From Rhodotorula mucilaginosa (taxonomy: Eukaryota; Basidiomycota; Microbotryomycetes; Sporidiobolales; Sporidiobolaceae), in the NCBI GenBank assembly GCA_034406715.1, contig CP137875.1, positions 620,001 to 684,000 on the forward strand: a stretch of DNA of 64,000 nt. The letters are read 5' to 3'. Positions 61,229-64,000 of this stretch are shown piece after piece. The number at the start of each line of letters is the position of its first letter. The stretch's first letter is position 1. A program made the translations under genes and the position numbers. Below the pieces are notes generated by a model. That model had not been told where the DNA came from. It worked only from the letters and a program-made list of their open reading frames with translations, and made no database searches.

Positions 61229-61797
61229 TACACCTACTCCTCTTATCGGATCTTTCTTTCCTACTTCTCATATATGTACCCGCTCGCTCTTCCCCACCTG
61301 TGTTTACCTCACTCCCCCATGTTCATTGTCGTGCTCCGATTCTGCCTCCCCCTTCGCAACCGCAGTTCTCCTTCGCATCTTTCTTTCGCTCTGCCTTTCA
61401 TATTCCGTACGTCTTGCCAGTACATCTTCTTCCCGCTGAATACACTCTTGGTCGCGGACTCGCTTAGCGCGCAGAGATTCTAAAAGAGAGAGGTCATTCA
61501 ATTGCATTCAGGATGAAAGCTGCCCGAAAGCTGCGGGTTGTCAGGCTCGAGCTGGAGCAGAAGAGGGTCCACGTGTCACACTGTGGGAGTGGTTGCCAAT
61601 CTGGCACGCACTCTCAGCTATTCCGACGTGAGTACGCAGAGAAAGACGCGACGAGCGCTGGGGAACGAGGAAAGTATCCGGCTCTCGTCACCAGGAAGAA
61701 GCCGGATGAAAACAGAAAGCAAGCGTTACAGTCAGACACAAGCAAAGAACCCCCCAAACGGTCCTCCGACTCCGACTTCACTTCCTACGCTTCCGGA
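61229..61797. other. Convergent 3' region, Kin4-like / F-box-like
   Basis: 569 bp between two stop codons on opposite strands. The left half is pyrimidine-rich and presumably the kinase 3' UTR. No gene seen. Confidence 0.5.
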
Positions 61798-63198
61798 TCA
61801 ACTCCGCAAGTCTCGGCCGCTAACGCGCACAATCGCCTTTTCGGCGCCTTCCTTGCCGAGGTGCCTCTCGATGATCGTGTAGTTGTTGCTCGCAAGGGCG
61901 TCGTCGACGAGGAGGCGCTCGCTTAGTTCGTCGAAGCGGTCGCTCCAATCGAGGCAATCGAGCGCCGTCCCGTAAACCTTGATGCCCATTTGGCGCGCCG
62001 CGTCCAGCATTGTGCGGAGTCCTTCGGGTGAGCAGCCTGGGGGCCACTTGGGACTCAATTCGGCTTTGACTCGCGCGAGATTAAACTGCGTTTGGCGCAC
62101 ATGAGCGAGCACCAGGTCGCAGTTGGCCCATGGATCAATCCCGTACGTGTAGTCGAGCTGGAGCACCTTGAGGTACTTCATGTGCATAGGACCGTCCACA
62201 AGGTCCAGCATGATCTCGTCGGTAAATGTTGCGTTGACCGAGATGCGAAGGTGCTTGATGTGTGATGTCCGAATCGAGGGGAGTAAGACGGCAGCATCGA
62301 CTCCGTGTAGACACAAGCGTTCGAGGCGTGGAAGGCGCGCCAGGAAGTTGTCTTGTAGTGGTAGTGTTGCGCGAGTGGGTGAGCAGATCCAGAAAGTGAG
62401 TTGTGTCAGGCTTGTTGGCGCATTCCGAAGGAGAGACTCGAGGTCAGCGGAAAATACGCATGTGAGCTGGAGGCTCTTCAGGCTGGGGCATAGAGTTGCA
62501 AGCTCTGGCGTTTTGACCGTACGAGGCATCGGTATGTCGAGGGTCAACGAGTGCAGGCCTGGCAGAGGAGAGACTGCCCGCCCATTCACGTGCTCGAACA
62601 GGATCTCATCGGGGCTGGGAATGTGTGATGTGGTGATCGTCAAGCGTTCCAGCTTAGGCAGTCGTGCCAGGAAATGCCACCAGATGGTTTTGTGTCTCTT
62701 GTAGACGGAGTCGACCGAGCCGGGCGCGCACTGTAACGTCAGCTTGCGAATGTCGGGGCGGGTGGTCGCAGCGACGCGACTAAGGATTGTGAAAATGTCG
62801 ATAGGAGTAGCTTGGTAAACGGAAAGAGTATGAAGTGCCGGGAAGTCCGAGTGGAGGAGCTTGATGCATGGATGCACATCAATGTAGTCGTAGACAATCA
62901 TCTTTCGTTCGTGGACCTCTTGAATCGGCCGCTCGACGTGCAAGACCCGCACTAGCCGTCTGAGGTCGGGCCGATTCGCGCAGAGCTCTGACAGAACGTC
63001 GGACTGTGCTTCGTCGTTTCCGACGCGAAGCTCCCAATAGACTTCCTGCCGGACGATCGGAGCGAGTCGGCGACAAGTCGACACGAGTGTGGCCGTACGG
63101 GAACCGTGCGTGCGCACGACTTCGGAAAAGATCGCACTGAGGAGCTCGTCAGGGAGGGAGAGCAGCGAGGTCTTGATCCTTCCCGTCCCCGTCGTCAT
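61798..63198 (-). CDS. F-box-like / leucine-rich protein (466 aa), intronless
   Basis: One uninterrupted frame from the ATG at 63198. Residues about 12-45 (LLSLPDELLSAIFSEVV, then STCRRLAPIVRQ) fit an F-box, the Skp1-binding motif of SCF ubiquitin ligases. The rest contains irregular leucine-rich segments typical of fungal F-box proteins: RPDIRKLTLQC, LPKLERLTITTSHI, CPSLKSLQLTCV, LPRLERLCLHGVD. Substrate unknown. It is the only protein gene here of normal length with no intron and no low-complexity insertion. Confidence 0.8.
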   Translation of the reverse strand: MTTGTGRIKTSLLSLPDELLSAIFSEVVRTHGSRTATLVSTCRRLAPIVRQEVYWELRVGNDEAQSDVLSELCANRPDLRRLVRVLHVERPIQEVHERKMIVYDYIDVHPCIKLLHSDFPALHTLSVYQATPIDIFTILSRVAATTRPDIRKLTLQCAPGSVDSVYKRHKTIWWHFLARLPKLERLTITTSHIPSPDEILFEHVNGRAVSPLPGLHSLTLDIPMPRTVKTPELATLCPSLKSLQLTCVFSADLESLLRNAPTSLTQLTFWICSPTRATLPLQDNFLARLPRLERLCLHGVDAAVLLPSIRTSHIKHLRISVNATFTDEIMLDLVDGPMHMKYLKVLQLDYTYGIDPWANCDLVLAHVRQTQFNLARVKAELSPKWPPGCSPEGLRTMLDAARQMGIKVYGTALDCLDWSDRFDELSERLLVDDALASNNYTIIERHLGKEGAEKAIVRVSGRDLRS

Positions 63199-63731
63199 GG
63201 CAGACGTTCGCGCTCGGCCGTGTGCTGCAGGTTCGCGCAGGAGTCGGGTGCGAATGCGGGGCTTCAGCTGTCCAAGGGGAGAAGGTCAGGGCCGGCTCCC
63301 TGCTCGCTCACGCGACAAAGTCGCCTGACCTGGCTAGGAAGGCACTCGAGCAGAGTTCTTGCGGGCACTGGAGGCTAAGCGAGAGGGCGGAGCGACGAGG
63401 CGGAATGTCCGGCTGGTCTCGAGCGGTTCGCGCGCTGAGAGCGGGTCTTTTCGGGAGTACGCCTTGACGTAGATGGTCGAGCTCGTTGGGCGGAGGCTGT
63501 AAACTTTTAAAGACACGCTCCCGAGCGTAAAAGCGAGAACGACGTCGAAGCAAACCGGTTCCAAGCGATGACGGACGAGGTCGACGGACGGCCCCGAAGC
63601 CGCTCCTGAGTCTCGACGATGAAAGCGTAGTCTGTAGCACCTCGCAAAGTGCGATGCAGTGCAGGCAAAAAGAGTCCTGGTGGCCCCGAAAGCAAAAGAG
63701 CTGGCCCCGACCGAAGCCGGCAAAAAGAATC
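63199..63731. other. Upstream region of the F-box-like gene
   Basis: 533 bp between the F-box-like start and the tRNA gene 3' end. No gene seen in it; several short frames overlap without protein character. Confidence 0.5.
63722..63726 (-). terminator. RNA polymerase III terminator of tRNA-Leu
   Basis: On the minus strand TTTTT lies five bases after the discriminator base of the tRNA gene, as expected for Pol III termination. Confidence 0.8.
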
Positions 63732-63823
63732 TGATGTCTGTGAGATTCGAACTCACGCCCTTTCGGACTAGCGGGTTACAGAGAACCTTAAGCTAGCGCC
63801 TTAGACCGCTCGGCCAAAACACC
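63732..63823 (-). tRNA. tRNA-Leu(AAG) with a 12-nt intron
   Basis: Read on the minus strand: acceptor GGTGTTT pairs with AGACATC, discriminator A; D stem GCC/GGC with loop GAGCGGTCTAA; anticodon stem CTAGC/GCTAG; T arm GTGAG-TTCGAAT-CTCAC; a long variable arm TCCGAAAGGGC marks a class II tRNA. The anticodon loop is TTAAGG...C, giving anticodon AAG (Leu, CTT/CTC codons), interrupted after position 37 by the intron TTCTCTGTAACC. Discriminator A and the class II arm fit leucine. Confidence 0.95.
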
Positions 63824-64000
63824 AATTGATGAGCATGGGGTTCAGAATGCAATACATAACCATTTTGATCATCCTGCTGATGAGGAAACGGTTCATTCTT
63901 CTCGGACCCGCTCACACCTCGTCCACCCCGACTCCCCACAGGACAGTCATCGCTCGACGTCACGCACGTAAGCCAGGCAGGCTATGCTAGACCCATACTC
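63824..64000. other. Right edge, 5' flank of tRNA-Leu
   Basis: 177 bp with no recognisable feature. Confidence 0.4.

Overview
The window reads as nuclear DNA of a basidiomycete yeast or dimorphic fungus. It is GC-rich, with closely spaced genes, many short GT-AG introns (mostly 45-130 nt) and G/Q/S/P-rich low-complexity protein segments. It encodes fungal-specific proteins (DASH subunit Duo1, secreted chitin deacetylases, a Kin4-type kinase). The donor spelling (GTGAGT, GTGCGT and unusually many GTCAGT) and gene style suggest Pucciniomycotina, perhaps Microbotryomycetes (Rhodotorula/Sporobolomyces-like). That placement is inference. I find 22 protein-coding genes and one tRNA gene. No CRISPR array, insertion sequence or virus-like element was recognised.

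Left third (1-23.6 kb): the N-terminal part of mitochondrial RNA polymerase RPO41 (runs off the left edge); a 2.1 kb gene-free region; a kinase with a C-terminal C1 zinc domain; a single-pass membrane protein; TRM8 tRNA m7G methyltransferase; a 721-aa low-complexity protein; the DBP6-type DEAD-box helicase with three N-terminal repeats; a membrane-anchored alpha/beta-hydrolase whose nucleophile position is glycine; and exosome subunit RRP41.

Middle (23.7-44.3 kb): cytosolic glutamyl-tRNA synthetase GUS1, the P4-ATPase flippase NEO1, the small Tim chaperone TIM13, a peroxisomal acyl-CoA oxidase with a PTS1-like tail, a head-to-tail pair of chitin deacetylase paralogues whose duplication includes flanking DNA, a 626-aa coiled/low-complexity protein with a possible CH-like N-terminus, and a short-chain dehydrogenase whose start codon appears to be split by an intron.

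Right third (44.7-64 kb): DUO1, a Rab5-type GTPase, a Mei2-like two-RRM protein with unusually long introns, a Tra2-like SR protein, a second large gene-poor promoter region (2.25 kb), a 1610-aa Kin4-like kinase, an intronless F-box-like gene and an intron-containing tRNA-Leu(AAG).

The genes do not form one pathway. They are mostly housekeeping genes (mitochondrial transcription and import, ribosome and tRNA biogenesis, RNA decay and splicing, trafficking) plus mitotic and cell-wall genes. Several neighbours share short divergent promoters (RRP41/GUS1 143 bp, membrane protein/TRM8 157 bp). The most notable observations concern gene structure: three GC-AG introns, many GTC-type donors, micro-exons of 17-29 nt, a split ATG, and an in-frame removable intron at an enzyme active site. 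All exon boundaries were derived by eye from splice signals, phase and protein conservation.
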